This document shows positions 11,822 through 23,731 of a DNA stretch of 64,000 nucleotides, piece after piece (position 1 is the first letter of the stretch; the number at the start of each line of letters is the position of its first letter). The notes below the pieces were generated by a model. The model was not told where the DNA came from. It ran no database searches and saw nothing but the letters and a program-made list of their open reading frames with translations. Origin of the DNA: Siphonodentalium dalli (lineage: Eukaryota; Mollusca; Scaphopoda; Gadilida; Siphonodentaliidae); contig CP136069.1 of the NCBI GenBank assembly GCA_032622095.1, positions 43,004,194 to 43,068,193 of the forward strand, read 5' to 3'. A program made the position numbers and the translations under genes.

Positions 11822-12918
11822 GGAATGAAAAATTATGCAATAGCCACGATAATCTTCCAGAGTCGATGAACTAGTTGGACTTGGCTGAAGGTCATCGTAA
11901 AGTCCACGTCACTTCCTCTACAAATTGGGTTCCGCTCCATGTACATAAAACTCCATATTTTTAATAGAAATAAACCGAGCCATCCAAAGTAATCAGCGAA
12001 TTTCATATCACGCCAATTTGACATTGGATAATTATGCATAATCTATATTAATAAATGCAAGTTTTTTTGGCAGGCCATTGGCATTGCATTGCATCAGTGG
12101 TCAAGGGATAGTGCATCAAACTCCATAGCATAGCGAACAATGGTGCGCCTTTTGCAATGTCATGTCCGTTATGTCATCATACTGACGTGCTTCGATTCAT
12201 TTTGAAAGACCTGCTTTAATTAAAATGAATTGTCTGACTAATTTTCTGAATACCGAATTAAGTTAATGTGCAATTCAATCATACTTCATCGCAACAACCA
12301 AGGGTGCTTATAACTAAGGCAGGTGAATCACGTCATATATTATTTTTCTATATCCATCAGCGATTTTTCAAGATCGCGGGTATAGATTTTGGAGAAATTG
12401 TCTCGTGACTTATGGTTAGCAACCATGTGGAGATTGCAAAAAACGCGGAATTGGAAATGAAGCATCGCGATAAAAATGAAAGTAACTACTTCACAACTTA
12501 CGAAGAATTCACATGTGAATTAAGCCTATTAATTTCATTTAGACCAATTTCTTTGGTCAGCTTAATGAAAACGAAAAATGAAGAAGTCATGACGATAATC
12601 CAGACAAGATTTTACAATCCACGACACGTCTTGTAAATTTGGCATGTCGTCTCCGTCGTGACCACTGCATGATGTTACATAAATTATTCTTAGCGTTATG
12701 TCGCCGAAAAAAAGGCAAATTTGAGGCACATAATGTGTGGTTGCTCCACTACGTGTCACGTACCATTCATATTATTTCCTGCTATTTGTATTGTTGTCCC
12801 AAGGACCGCTCAAGACATGGAATATCACCCGAGGGCCGTCTGGCATTCCAGGTCGAGAGTGGCGACAAATCCCCATGTCTCACGACAGAGGAGTGCACAC
12901 CTGCTCGGGAACATGTCT

Positions 12919-13022
12919 CTATTCCGAAGGTTCGCTATTCCGAAGGTTCACTATTCCGAAGGTTCACTACTCCGAAGGTTCGCTATTCCGAAGGTTCTCT
13001 ATTCCGAAGGTTCGCTATTCCG
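12919..13022 (+). repeat. 16-bp minisatellite CTATTCCGAAGGTTCG
   Basis: About six and a half near-identical 16-bp units lie head to tail as the left arm of the MULE-like element. The reverse complement forms the right arm at 14178-14300. Confidence 0.95.
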
Positions 13023-13398
13023 TGTTTTTTTTAAAGGTTAATTCTATATTCAAGTATTGAGAGGGTTCTTTATCACGAAGACTCTTTTTTATGAAGGAAA
13101 TAACTTTTTTAAATTTTTTAGCGGGTTTCCTTGAGATTTAATGTCATTACGTATGACGTTATTTTCCAATACCTATTCACGTCAGGCATGCAGCCCAAAC
13201 AATTGCTCTTTCCATGCGATTTAATGTCATCGCGTATGGCGTTATATCTCAATAAACTTACAGGCAACAATACGCCAGCTAAAGGCGGGATTAAAACAGC
13301 GGGACTATAACTTTTAATGAATACTGCGAAGCAGAATGTCGTTGAATAGACGGGTATGAGTTGAACCTAACTGCAATTGTGAATTTGTATTGAATTGT

Positions 13399-13897
13399 AA
13401 GGCCCACTTAATTTTCGAGTCATCGGCTATTTTTCATAGTGCCTTGATATCAGGTTTTAAACACAATCTGTGCCATAAAATATGATTAAAACACTATATA
13501 TAGTTCATCACCATTCCAAACGTCTGTATCAGAAGATACCCCTAGAGAAATAGAAAACATCTTAAATCATAAAAAGATTCCCCCGTTATATGTCATGGCT
13601 CTCCGAATGCAACATAATTCAACCTAATGTATTTTCAATTGAAGGGGAATAACATTATCTTTAAAGTATAGAGTTACCCCCCTCCATTGAAAATAATACA
13701 CTTTACTTTGCGCAACAAAACCAGATGAACCTTAAGCACAAAAACAAGTCGTTAACCCTGCGTTAACTCAACACAAACAACATGTTCACAGTTTATTACA
13801 CCGGATAAGCTGATAATACAGTGTTAGATAGCTTCATATTTCAAGTGGCATATATTTTATATATGTGATCTGGGGGTTCGAAAATTAAGTGGGCCTT
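13399..13897. mobile_element. Nested TIR element, ~499 bp
   Basis: A perfect 20-bp inverted pair, AAGGCCCACTTAATTTTCGA at 13399-13418 and its complement at 13878-13897, encloses AT-rich non-coding DNA inside the MULE-like element. It may be a second insertion or part of the host element's core. Confidence 0.65.
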
Positions 13898-14177
13898 GAA
13901 AGTTGATGTTTTTTTTTCAAATACAGATTGCCAGTTCGGAAAAATTATATCTCTTACATGTAGTTTATTTCAGTCATCGTGTTTTTAACTTTCCATAATG
14001 AACGATAAACTGATACTCTTTTCTTGCTATTAATAACCGATATCTAGGACAATTTGGGAATTATAAGTGGATGTATAAATGTACTATATATGAATACTAG
14101 CGTAATCGTATTTTTCATTCCTCGTGTGGTTTTTGTGGTGGGGTGCCAATTTTGATTCATTTCTGGTTAAATACGCC

Positions 14178-14300
14178 CAGAATAGCGAACCTTCGGAATA
14201 ATGAACCTTCGGAATAATGAACCTTCGGAATAGGGAACCTTCGGAATAATGAACCTTCGGAATAGCGAACCTTCGGAATAATGAACCTTCGGAATAGAGA
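14178..14300 (-). repeat. 16-bp minisatellite, inverted arm
   Basis: Seven to eight units of the complement (CGAACCTTCGGAATAG type, some with AT in place of GC) mirror the array at 12919-13022. Confidence 0.95.
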
Positions 14301-14788
14301 ACCCTACCCCACCTGCTCAATGGAAGGTATGTGTATATTCTTTAATCTTTTAATAGTTCATTTTATGTTGGAATCCTCGCATTTAAGAAAATAAAACATT
14401 CAAATGTTGAATCAATTAACACATCTAATCATCGGGCTGTTATATTTCAGTCATTTTGCTGGTCGCAGAGAGATGAATAAAGCAATTTCGAAGTAGAGTA
14501 GCCATGCGGCGAAATGTTCAGTTTCGTTTTAAATGAGTGTAAATTGTTTAATTTCAAGAACGCTAACATGATTGTGAAACTAACAAGTTTTGGTCGTGCA
14601 AAAGAAATTGACAGCAGACTGTTACCCACATAAGAATATTCTTGTGAAGTCCGAGGAATGGATAGCCGAGAGGATATTTCAATTGATACACAGTAAAGAG
14701 TGCTATTCGAACTTTAGAGGTTACTACAGAAACATATTTGTAGCGTATGTACCGAGTGTGTGCAATTGTCTGCAGCAGTTACCAACTG

Positions 14789-15249
14789 CATATATGTGAC
14801 CCGCCATATCAAATACAGTCGTAAGTCGGGATTTGTTTACCCTGTGCCAATGCATTCTCTTATATATGCGAGTCGACCATATGTCGCCTCGCATATATAA
14901 GAGAATGCATTGGCCTAACAATTTTAATAATTTTTTCTTGTATTCTTTAACAATTTTATAATTTCACCCATACAGAGCCCCAGACAAACATGAGCAGACG
15001 ACACTCTTCTATATATGCTTCTATATATGTGTGGGGCTCCCTGCAGGGTAATGGATGTTTTTTAGTTTATGTCCTAAAAATTGTAAGAAACATTTATTTA
15101 AAAAAAATTATAACAAATTGTTAGGCCAATGCATTCTCTTATATATGCGAGGCGACATATGGTCGACTCGCATATAAGAGAATGCATTGGCACAGGGTAA
15201 AAAAAATCCCGACTTACGACTGAATTTGATATGGCGGGTCCCATATATG
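14789..15249. mobile_element. Foldback element, ~460 bp, with empty site in the window
   Basis: Long inverted ends start GACCCGCCATATCAAAT, continue through GTCGTAAGTCGGGATTT and then a nested palindrome CCAATGCATTCTCTTATATA. CATATATG abuts both ends. The related repeat at 63470-63490 reads straight through (ccaactgcataataaggttt) without it, so this is an insertion. The palindromic core is shared with the TTAA MITEs at 44897 and 50848, but the outer ends differ. Confidence 0.85.
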
Positions 15250-15917
15250 TATCATAATTTTATCTATTTGTTTAACGTTATTCAGTATTGGTATAAAATG
15301 GTCCAATAGGAACATTACACAATATAACGGATTTATCTCATTGATAACACCATTTATGCACAACGTGTTTTAATTGTAAATTAAAAACAATAATTATGCA
15401 TTTTAGCAAACACCACAGCTCGCGGTTGTTACGAAATGGTGGGTTTATAAAATGAGTATTTTAAGTAATAATTAGAGAGCTGTTGTGGAATTTCTCCACA
15501 TTGAGCACTTCGCAGTTCTATGTTTACTGGATATTGCTGAGCGGGCAACTTTCAGAATGTAACCCTCGAGGTTAATAAGTTATTTGCGGCCCGCCATGTG
15601 ACACACCCTCAGCCAATCAAAATAGAAGAAAATGGGATGAAGGATAACAATCAACGTTGTGTGGTCTAAGAAATGTGAATATCTCCGAATAAGTACCAAG
15701 TGACTGGTTTAAATGTCGTTTTTCTTGGTAAGGCAATTATGGGTAGTGGTAATGTGCAGTGGTTTGGACCAAGACAGCAAATGGATTGATTGGGTACAAT
15801 TACTCTGCGATCACTAAACCTAGCACGGAGGTGGTGTTACTGAACAAATAAATGGATGCAATGCGATGAACAGGTGTGTTGTCACATGAGACTACTATTT
15901 ACCTTAGGTAATCTCAC

Positions 15918-16020
15918 TTTACATTCTGTTTTATGTAATATGTAGCCAGTGGCCATCCCTATTAAATATGGTCCCATCCGAGACCATGGCCTCTGGGAAA
16001 AGATGTCCTGACTGTCATCA
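15918..16020 (-). CDS. nrf-6-like: NRF-6-like exon (RPWSRMGPYLIGMATGY segment)
   Basis: Acceptor TTCCTCTTTGCAG, donor GTGAG. The 103-bp exon encodes GDDSQDIFSQ followed by RPWSRMGPYLIGMATGYILH, matching the family motif K/R-P-x-x-R-x-G-P-Y-L-x-G-M-x-x-G-Y that starts a membrane helix. The first T completes the glycine codon from the preceding exon, 18.7 kb away, and the last codon (AAA) is complete. The intron before it is the largest found here and holds the CR1-like LINE, the Helitron-like arrays and the 4.9-kb palindrome. Confidence 0.9.
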
Positions 16021-17315
16021 CTGCAAAGAGGAAATCTCCTTCGTTATGAGCATTCAAATCACTTAGATGTGTGTATGAATTTTTCTAACTTTTTGTTTAG
16101 TCCAAGAGGCGGGTGGACACAATGGAATAAATGAAATAATTTCAGTATAGTCAGAAATTGTGTTGCATGCGTAGCAAACATAATCAACTATGTGTTTGCG
16201 TGTATATAGCCCCAGTTTATGACTTTTATTCCACGCCCATTGATGTGAGCTATATTTATTAAATGAAATCCCAACCATTGAATACATAATGTTGTATACT
16301 ACTTCGAGTTTATGTTGTTTTCAAGAGCAATGGCATACATAACGTCACCGATCCAATTCGGTGATGCACAGATAATAACTGGCTTTTCATCTTTAAGGAA
16401 GTTATAGTATCAATGGTAGTCACAGTCGTGGATTAAACTAAACCGACAAAAGGGTGTGGAATAAATACAGAAAACAACTTGAATAACAATCTGGAACCTT
16501 TTATCAATAGTTTCTTGTTTAAGATGCGCATTGTATATATGTCACGTTTTCCTCATGAATTATTAGACAGGTTTAGATGAGAGAACACCAAACATCACAT
16601 CTCAAGCCTCAACATACTATAACAGTACCATTATATATGTAAGGCATGAAGAAATTGCTATATTGTTTTTTAAACAAGTGCCGTACACAGTCTTCATCAG
16701 TCTCGTTTGTTGACAGCTATAGTCCTTATTGCACGTGACAGTCAGTCCTGTTAATTAGCGCTTAGGTTATCAAATTTCCTGGGCCAGATACATTTCATTG
16801 GCTAAAATGCTTAGGATTCGCATAGTTGCATGCTCTGGACATATATCTTCACATTACTTGGTCAATTATCATGGCAGACTTTGGTTGGGGCAGGCTTAAA
16901 ATAGTTGATTATCAAAATACTCCTATTATCTCAGTAGTGTTTGGTATTCAACATCTGCAGACTTCCACAACGCAAGTGTGCGACACTTAGACAATGTCTG
17001 CAGAAATTTTATTACATTTGCACAAACAAAAACATACGGGAGATTTTGAAATTTGCCTTTGGCTAAAAAATAGCCGATAAATTTCTTTTTGCCTCGGAAA
17101 CAGATTATTGCTCCCAACAGACGTATGTGAAATTATAGTCTGCCAATACTTGATGTGCGAAATTTGACACAGCATGTCTAAATACTCTAAAGCATAATAC
17201 TTATAAATCACAGGGACCGTGGCACAGTTTGTAAAGTGAATAGCATTTTAGGCCAACATAAAACATCAAGCAATAGCAAATCTGATTTGATTTCCAACAA
17301 GCAGCTTCAGATGGC
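16021..17315. other. Intron sequence, nothing specific
   Basis: AT-rich intron sequence upstream of the 15918-16020 exon. I saw no exon, hairpin or repeat that I could support. Confidence 0.45.
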
Positions 17316-17320
17316 AGTAT

Positions 17321-18210
17321 CACCCCATGCATCCGGATATGCTCGTAGCGGAAGACATGCTCGTAGCGGAATAACCACATGGCCCGCGATTTGCACACCG
17401 TTCACGGTTAGACACATGTTGCACCGAAACCAACACATACCAGTGGTTGACGGTGGTGGTACTATTTGTGGCTATAATTTACCCAACTGTACATCAAACT
17501 TCTTTAAACATGGACACAGTTTAATCCTATTTTACCGGGAAGTTAGGCCAAAAATTGTGGCAAAATTTGCATTTCTTACATAAAATTACGATTTCTGTGG
17601 TAACAGCCCATACAATATAGTCTTGGCATACATTGCTATTTCTGCGGATATTCCCTTAATATAATAGACAACATTTTCAGTCATGTTTCTACATTTTCCA
17701 TAGTAAAATATTAACATATATGCAGGTCATATCAAGAAAATATGGTATGTTCATAGCAATGGTTTTACGTTTGCTATAGACATACCCCAAAATCAAGTGA
17801 GTGCCTCCATGGAAACTAATTTTTCGGGCACTAATATGATTGACATCGCAAACATGTCCAGTTCATTTTGAAGCTAAGATATCATACTTTGAGAGACTGT
17901 ATGTTATATAATGTGTCAATGCAAAGATTCATTAAAATTTGATAAAACTTATATCGAGTAAGTATTTCAGGTCATAATTTTCGTATAAAACCCGATTATC
18001 GAACAGTAATATGCAAATTGCGGAAACCACAACCGCTCATTTCTGTAGACCGATTATCGCTGTTAACGTTTAAAAAAAATCAAGGTAAAATAAACCGTGT
18101 TTTTATGAAATAACTTACGACAACTAAAGACGATGTGCAAATCGCGTGTCATGTGGTTATTCCGCTACGAGCATGTCTTCCGCTACGAGCATATCCGGAT
18201 GCATGGGGTG
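17321..18210. mobile_element. CACCCC-ended foldback element, 890 bp, 5-bp TSD
   Basis: Ends are CACCCCATGCATCCGGATAT and its complement, with about 75 bp of inverted sequence at each side. Within each arm the unit ATGCTCGTAGCGGAA occurs twice in direct orientation. A perfect 5-bp duplication AGTAT flanks the element (17316-17320, 18211-18215). The interior is AT-rich and non-coding. The layout (CACCCC end, two direct repeats in the arm, 5-bp TSD) repeats that of the unrelated-sequence element at 46923-50054. Confidence 0.85.
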
Positions 18211-18828
18211 AGTATACCCCGCGTAGGTCGGCAAAGATGGGGATGTGTATTTTGAAAATATACTAAAATATAATTGAAATAAGTCAATATTTGTTTGTGG
18301 TTGGTTAATATTTGTTTTAGTTCGGGCTTAAATTAATTTAAATTGCAATGCCTAAAAATGACAATCAAAGGGCTGTAGCTCTAGTGAAAATGTACGACCC
18401 AGCCTAGTGTGTTAATTTACTGAGATACGCCTCATATACCAAAAGTCTCTGAAATACGTTGATAATTGTTTGAAATAACACCGGATAACTTTTTTGGACG
18501 TACATACATACAGACTGATAGGCGGACGGACGCATTCCTAAATTTTCAGGCGGGGATAATTATCAGATTTATGAGCAAGGGGCATATGGGGGCAGTTTCC
18601 ACCCTTGCCATCAAACAGGAGGGGCAACGGGGCAAATGTGCCCTTTGGCAGATTCGGAGTCAAGCCAGTTCAGTCAAACATTCTATTCTCTTAAATGAAG
18701 AGCACTCAATTTTATAATACATGATGACGTACGTATCCAGTGGCATCTAGGTAGATATACCCAGTATAGTACTGGCTTTATACGGCACAACATATGTAAG
18801 CCTGTAAATTGTTTGTCTGTCATTTTCA
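18211..18828. other. Intron sequence with repeat debris
   Basis: Contains wording common in the diverged repeats of this window (GACTGATAGGCGGACGGACG near 18515) but no complete element. Confidence 0.4.
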
Positions 18829-18915
18829 GAATGAGGTCCCCAGAGGGTGAATTTAGTGATGCCATCCCGCATGGTGGACTAGCATCACAAAATTCACCCT
18901 CTGGGAACTTCATTC
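18829..18915. repeat. Hairpin repeat, copy 1
   Basis: Arms AGAATGAGGTCCCCAGAGGG and CCTCTGGGAACTTCATTCT continue inward (GTGAATTTAGTGATGC / GCATCACAAAATTCAC) to form a stem of about 36 bp. Confidence 0.8.
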
Positions 18916-19129
18916 TGCTTAGGCATCAACTGCCATGGGAGACCTACATGTAGGAAAATATTGAAGTTCCCCAGTTGAAGTCGGTGATATTCACCCATTA
19001 GTCACCTCCATTATGCATTTTATCTTCTGCAAATTAGGGGATATAGAAACTTGACAGAAGGGAAAATGAAACTAAAAACAATGTTAATTTGATTTCTATA
19101 GATACTTCCCTGAAGATGTGGCCTGAGCA

Positions 19130-19197
19130 GCATGAGGTCCCCAGAGGGTGTGGGATAGCATCACTAAATTCACCCTCCGGGGACATCATTCTGCAAA
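19130..19197. repeat. Hairpin repeat, copy 2 (internal deletion)
   Basis: Same outer arms as 18829-18915 (ATGAGGTCCCCAGAGGGTG ... CACCCTCCGGGGACATCAT), but part of one arm is missing. Confidence 0.75.
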
Positions 19198-19739
19198 TAA
19201 CAGACACACTATTTTCAGGATTGAACATGTGATAATCCAGAATGCTAGCCCAGTGGGATATGTTTTAATTAGTATCACCTAATAAATTACTGTATCTATC
19301 AATCAACCAATTAATCTCCTTTAAAATTCCTCCCAGTTTTGCTTCGGAAATCCCATAAGGCTGAAACAGATATGCTGTGGGTTCTGGCACCTTTGTTACT
19401 CACTATCTAGCCACTTTGAATCAAGAACCATGGAACGACGAGTTGATTTGTTATATTTTTCTGTTGATTCAGAGAAAATAATTCCAAATATAATGGTAAG
19501 TGTCAGCTTATCAATTTATTGTATGATCCTACCCTTATTCCATTCAATAAACTCATTTTATAAATTGTGATATTAAAAGTTCGTTTAATAACAGGAAATA
19601 GTGCCAGTTGACCTTTGACTTCCGGCTTGTTGTCTGCATGTTTACATTCCGTACCCTACGTCTCAAAATAATATGGCTTCCAATATTTTTCCAACCAACT
19701 ATACTGAATAAAATGAAGAGTTTGAAAAGTTATGCTATC

Positions 19740-20078
19740 TCCTATATATTTTGAAGACCTCTGTCTGTATGTATGTATGTATGTATGTCATTTATATAAA
19801 TCTACGATTCTCGACCGATCGGGACGAAACTCCTATATATTTTGAAGACCTCTGTCTGTATGTCTGTATGTATGTCATTTATACAAATCTACGATTCTCG
19901 ACCGATCGGGACGAAACTTGGTACGTGTGTGTAGTTTGACCAGGCGGTCGTCGTTGTCGTGTTGGCGAGCCCGTGTGGCGCCCGCTTCGCGCATGCGCAG
20001 ACGAGATCTCGGTAACGGGTGGAGCTATCGACTTGAAATTTGGCACGTGTGTGTGGTTTGACCAGGCGGTCGTCGTAG
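19740..20078 (+). mobile_element. Helitron-like element family B, truncated by the LINE
   Basis: It starts TCCTATATATTTTGAAGACC, carries a (TATG)n microsatellite and ACGATTCTCGACCGATCGGG; this head segment is present twice. The body (GAGATCTCGG.AACGGGTGGA) is cut at 20078, where the LINE 3' end begins. Confidence 0.75.
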
Positions 20079-20398
20079 TTTAAACATATTTATTTGTCTA
20101 ATTTATGTAACATATTATATATGACACAAACATTGTATATACAGACAATGGGATTGGAGGACAAGTGCTGACTCACTTATGGGTACCCCCTCTCCCATAT
20201 GTTATTACACTGAAAAATAAAATAATTAGTAATGGCAAAGCAACATGACTAGCAAAAACAAGTTGAACATATATACATATCACCGGTCACCCCCACCCCC
20301 GAGTTTGTCATAAGTTTGTATAAGTGTTTGATTTAAAGTAGGATGTCTTTGTTTCTTTGTTTCGCTTGCTGGCTTGTGCGTATCATTATTTAGCAGAG

Positions 20399-22749
20399 TT
20401 AGTAAAACAAATCCTGATTTGTCTCGCGTATGAATGACTGTACAGCTAAGAATATTTTCATGTTATCACAATAAGGAAGTGCAGGATCTCCAAAAAGCAA
20501 AATCTTTAATGAATAAATGTTGTAAGGAAGTAATTTATTCAATAGACGAATTCTTGGGATTGAATGTAGGTGGCAATCAAAGAAATAATGAAAGGCATTT
20601 TCTTCACCGTTTCCACAGGTGCAGTCGTTTGAATTTGCAATGTGATTTAGAACCTTATCGGATAGCAAGTTGCTACATTCACATCGTAATCTACAGTGAA
20701 ATATGTTTTCAGTCCGCTTTCCGACAGAATAATACTTTGGTGGTTTGGGTGTTATAGGTTTAATTTTGTTTACATAACAAAGGTGGCGGAGATCTCGAGT
20801 CTCAATTTTGGTTGCATTCCATTTTTTTACACACGTTGGCATGAATGTAGACTCCATTCGTTTGGAATTGGGTTTAAAATGGATAAAGTTTGACGCAAAT
20901 CTCGTATCATGATCACTTATGTCAGAAAATTTTTGGGGAAGTAAGTCGACTAAATATTTGGGCACTTTGTGATTGACAATGTTATGAAAAAGTGAAAAAC
21001 GCTTTAATTGCCTTCTATCGGAGAGTGTTTCCCAACCCATTTCTGTTAGTAGACGTTTGTGTGATACTGATCTCGTGCAGCCACTTATTATTCGTGCAGC
21101 CTCGTATTCTACATCATCAAGTTTTTAAAGTAACTTATCTGGTGCTCCAGCCCAGACACTACTCGCATATTCCATGATTGGACGGACGTGTGATAAATAG
21201 AGGATTTCAAGAGTTTTTCGGTTCAAAATATACTTCAGTCTTCGTAATTGGGATAGTTTAGCATAAGCTCTGGTACATACATTTTCTATATAACTGTCCC
21301 ATGTTAAGTCGTCATCTATTTCCATACCTAGATGCGTGTGTTGTTTAGAATATTCGAGTTGCAGTCCATCAAAGATTATATTCGGTCTCTCAGGGCTTTG
21401 TGAACTTGTAAAAAATAGTAATTTTGTTTTAGAATTATTGAATTTCACTAGCCATGTATCGGCCCACTTTTTTATGTTTTCCATGTCTTTATTTACACTA
21501 TGTTTAAGGTTTTGTATGTCCGTATCGGAATTTATGAGGCATGTGTCGTCCGCGTATAACCTAACATGCGATTTAATATTGTCTGCAATATCATTTATGT
21601 AGATTAAAAAGAGCAAAGGGCCGATCACAGACCCTTGGGGGACCCCTGTCGTTATTGGAGAATATTTTGAAAAGCTAGAATTTATTTGCACCCTTTGCTG
21701 CCGCCCTTCGAGATAATTTCTGAACCATTTTAGCAGGGTATCTGTTATTCCATAGTGATTTAGTTTAAGTAAAAGACCTTGGTCCCATACTTTGTCAAAA
21801 GCTTTCGAGATGTCGCAGAAAACAGCACACGTGCTTTGTTCAGTGTCACAGCGTGGTGTATATTGTGAAATATTTCAATAAGTTGTTGTTCAGTACTGTG
21901 ACCTGGTATAAAACCGGATTGGTATTTGTATAAAAGGTTGTTTATATTTAAATGATTAAAGACTTTGTTGAAGACTACTTTTTCTAGTATTTTACCAACA
22001 CAACTTATTAATGAGATGGGACGATAGTTATTTGGATCATGACGGTCACCATTTTTAAATATTGGTATTATGTTTGCCCTTTTCCATGCTTCGGGGAAAC
22101 AGCAGCTCTTAAAAGATTTATTAAAAATATAACGTAGGGGTTTACTGATGGAGCTGCGTGTTTCCCTGAGCAATTTATTGTTTATCCCATCAGGACCGTT
22201 TGCCTTTTTAATAGGAAGACATTTTAGGATTTCAAAAATTTCATTTTCATTTGTCTTAATTTCATTTAAAAACGCATGAGTTATATCTGAAAAGATCGGT
22301 GGCTCCCTTGTATTAGTTTCTAGTGTGCTGTGTTTAGTGAATATCGTATTGAGGACTTCCGCCTTTTGTATATCATCTTCTATATCTGTATTGCTCGATT
22401 TCAGTATAGGAATTGTATTGTCGGTCGAAAAATTGCTTAGTAGTTGTTTGACAGTGTGCCAGAATTGTTTTGGTTTAGAGTTCACGCTTAGATTTTCATC
22501 TAGATCATTCATATATCTTTCCTTTGCAGCTTTTTAAAAGTTGTTAACTTTGTTTCGAACACACTTGTACTTGTTCCAGTCAGACTCCCTATTTCTGAGA
22601 ACTGCCAGTTTTTTAAGTCGGTCCCGTTTTCTGATGTGTTTTCTGATGATACCATCAAACCAAGGTTTGTCACGTTTTCTGATTGTTATTTCATGGTACG
22701 GGATGTGTTTTTTTTGAGACAGATAAGAATGTTTCAGTGAAAATTTCAA
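20399..22749 (-). pseudogene. LINE reverse transcriptase and C-terminal domain, broken
   Basis: Reverse transcriptase blocks appear in order: KANGPDGI, WKRANIIPIFKNGD, NYRPISLI, QSGFIPGHSTEQQL, then in a second frame SKAFDKVWDQGLLL, TTGVPQGSVIGPLLF, the catalytic LYADDT (YADD at 21545-21556) and THLGMEIDDDLTW. After an in-frame TAA (21125-21127) the same frame continues with the thumb/C-terminal region, including a Cys-His cluster (CTCGNGEENAFHYFFDC). The enzyme would copy LINE RNA at the nicked target. The copy is not functional as it stands. Confidence 0.9.
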
Positions 22750-23731
22750 CCATTTTGTCTATATGCGTCGAGTCACCTTCAGTATATAATTGTTTATCCC
22801 AATCGATATCGGAGAGTTCCAAATTTAATCTATCATAATTGCCCTTTGAGTAATTCCACACAGAACGTTTGTAGGATTTTGGTTTATATATTGGGACGCA
22901 CACTTCAACCGACGTTGCAAGGTGGTCTGATACTCCGAGGTCATAAGTTGGGGGGTTCATTGCTTTGATGGTCTCGCTTATTATGATAGGATCTAATAAA
23001 GTTTCAGAGTTCCCTGTTATTCTAGTTGGTCCGCTTATGACGTTTTTGAGGGTATATTTTGTCATGATTGATTGAAGAGGACCCGATTTTTTCAACAAGT
23101 CGCAGTTTAGATCGCCAACTATCACCAGTGATGAGTTTAATGACAATGAACGTTCAATCGCTTCGTCTAATTTACTCCAGTATGTATCTATACATTCATT
23201 TTCTGAACGGTAGGTTACGCATAAAATAAATTTATGCTTGGTCCATACCTCAAACCATAAAATCTCATCGTCGAAACACAGCAAGTCTAGCAATTTGAAG
23301 GCGACATGAGTTGAGAAGTATACGGCAAGTCCCCCACCATATTCGTTTCTGTCGAGTCGAATTGGGGGGTGACAGTCAGATAAGGTAATATTTTCACTGG
23401 GAAAAGTAGTATTTAGATGAGTTTCACTGAAGCAGATAATGTCATTATCATCTATTTCCTCTGCAATTCTAGAGATTTTGTTTCTGATGCTGCGTATATT
23501 GTAATGAAAAACTGTAAGCGTTTCTTGTTCAATAGGTCCTGGGTTTTTTTCGGTGTCATTTGATAGTATGATAAGGAGTGAAAGAAGTATGAAAACAGCT
23601 AGGTGTTTACAGCGGCGAGGAGTGAAAGCCAGATTTGTTGGTTTTGTAAAATTGAATTTGATTTTACCTGAACGCAAGCGTACTCTGAATAGACCTATCG
23701 CCAGCCTATACTGCATCAATGGTATATCCAT
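22691..23731 (-). pseudogene. LINE apurinic-type endonuclease domain with N-terminal 2A-like motif
   Basis: Numbered from the ATG at 23731, the frame has a basic start, a hydrophobic stretch (CKHLAVFILLSLLIIL, 41-56), a 2A-like motif (59-66) and then the endonuclease fold. Catalytic positions are visible: N78 in HYNIRSI, E103 in SETH, D207 and N209 in GDLNCD, and S268-D269-H270. The enzyme would nick target DNA to prime reverse transcription. The frame ends early after KKTHPVP because of the A8-run shift; continuation in another frame (DKPWFDGIIRKHIRKR) shows where the linker to the reverse transcriptase lies. Confidence 0.9.
23534..23557 (-). other. 2A-like ribosome-skipping motif (DTEKNPGP)
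   Basis: Residues 59-66 of the LINE protein read D-T-E-K-N-P-G-P, preceded by a leucine-rich hydrophobic stretch. The 2A consensus is D-(V/I)-E-x-N-P-G-P; only the second position differs (T). 2A-like sequences at the N-terminus of CR1-type LINE proteins are known from sea urchin and other marine invertebrates, where some act in ribosome skipping and as signal sequences. Confidence 0.8.

Larger units (their letters stand above)
12907..14309. mobile_element. MULE-like element, 1.4 kb, minisatellite termini, 9-bp TSD
   Basis: The element is flanked by a perfect 9-bp duplication CACCTGCTC (12898-12906 and 14310-14318). Its ends, GGGAACATGTCTCTATTCC and the inverted GGAATAGAGAACCCTACCC, lead straight into inverted 16-bp minisatellites. 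Copy 2 of the host repeat lacks it. A TSD of 9 bp is typical of Mutator-like elements, but no transposase is encoded, so the class is inferred. Confidence 0.75.
12800..15650 (+). repeat. Long repeat R5, copy 1 (carries two insertions)
   Basis: Outside two insertions (12907-14309 and 14789-15249) this stretch aligns in order with 62779-63896. Shared landmarks are 'cattccaggtcgagag.ggcgac', 'ttttatgttggaatc', 'ccaataggaacattacac' and 'cggcccgccatgtgac.cac'. The repeat has no recognisable coding content. Its left part is a shortened version of the palindrome intact at 62779-62932. Confidence 0.85.

Noticed and set aside
12639-13060. Overlapping open frames of 106-131 codons on the plus strand with repeated EGSLFRRF/PKVRYS peptides
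   Set aside because: They are translations of the 16-bp minisatellite, which has no stop in several frames; the peptides are a by-product of the repeat.
12919-14300. CRISPR-like regular repeats
   Set aside because: Units are directly adjacent with no unique spacers and the DNA is eukaryotic; they are minisatellite arms of a transposon.
17321-18210. RAG-like/Transib element with recombination-signal ends
   Set aside because: Only CAC and the 5-bp TSD agree; the heptamer does not match, the TSDs are AT-rich, and no RAG1-like coding sequence is present. Kept only as a comparison.
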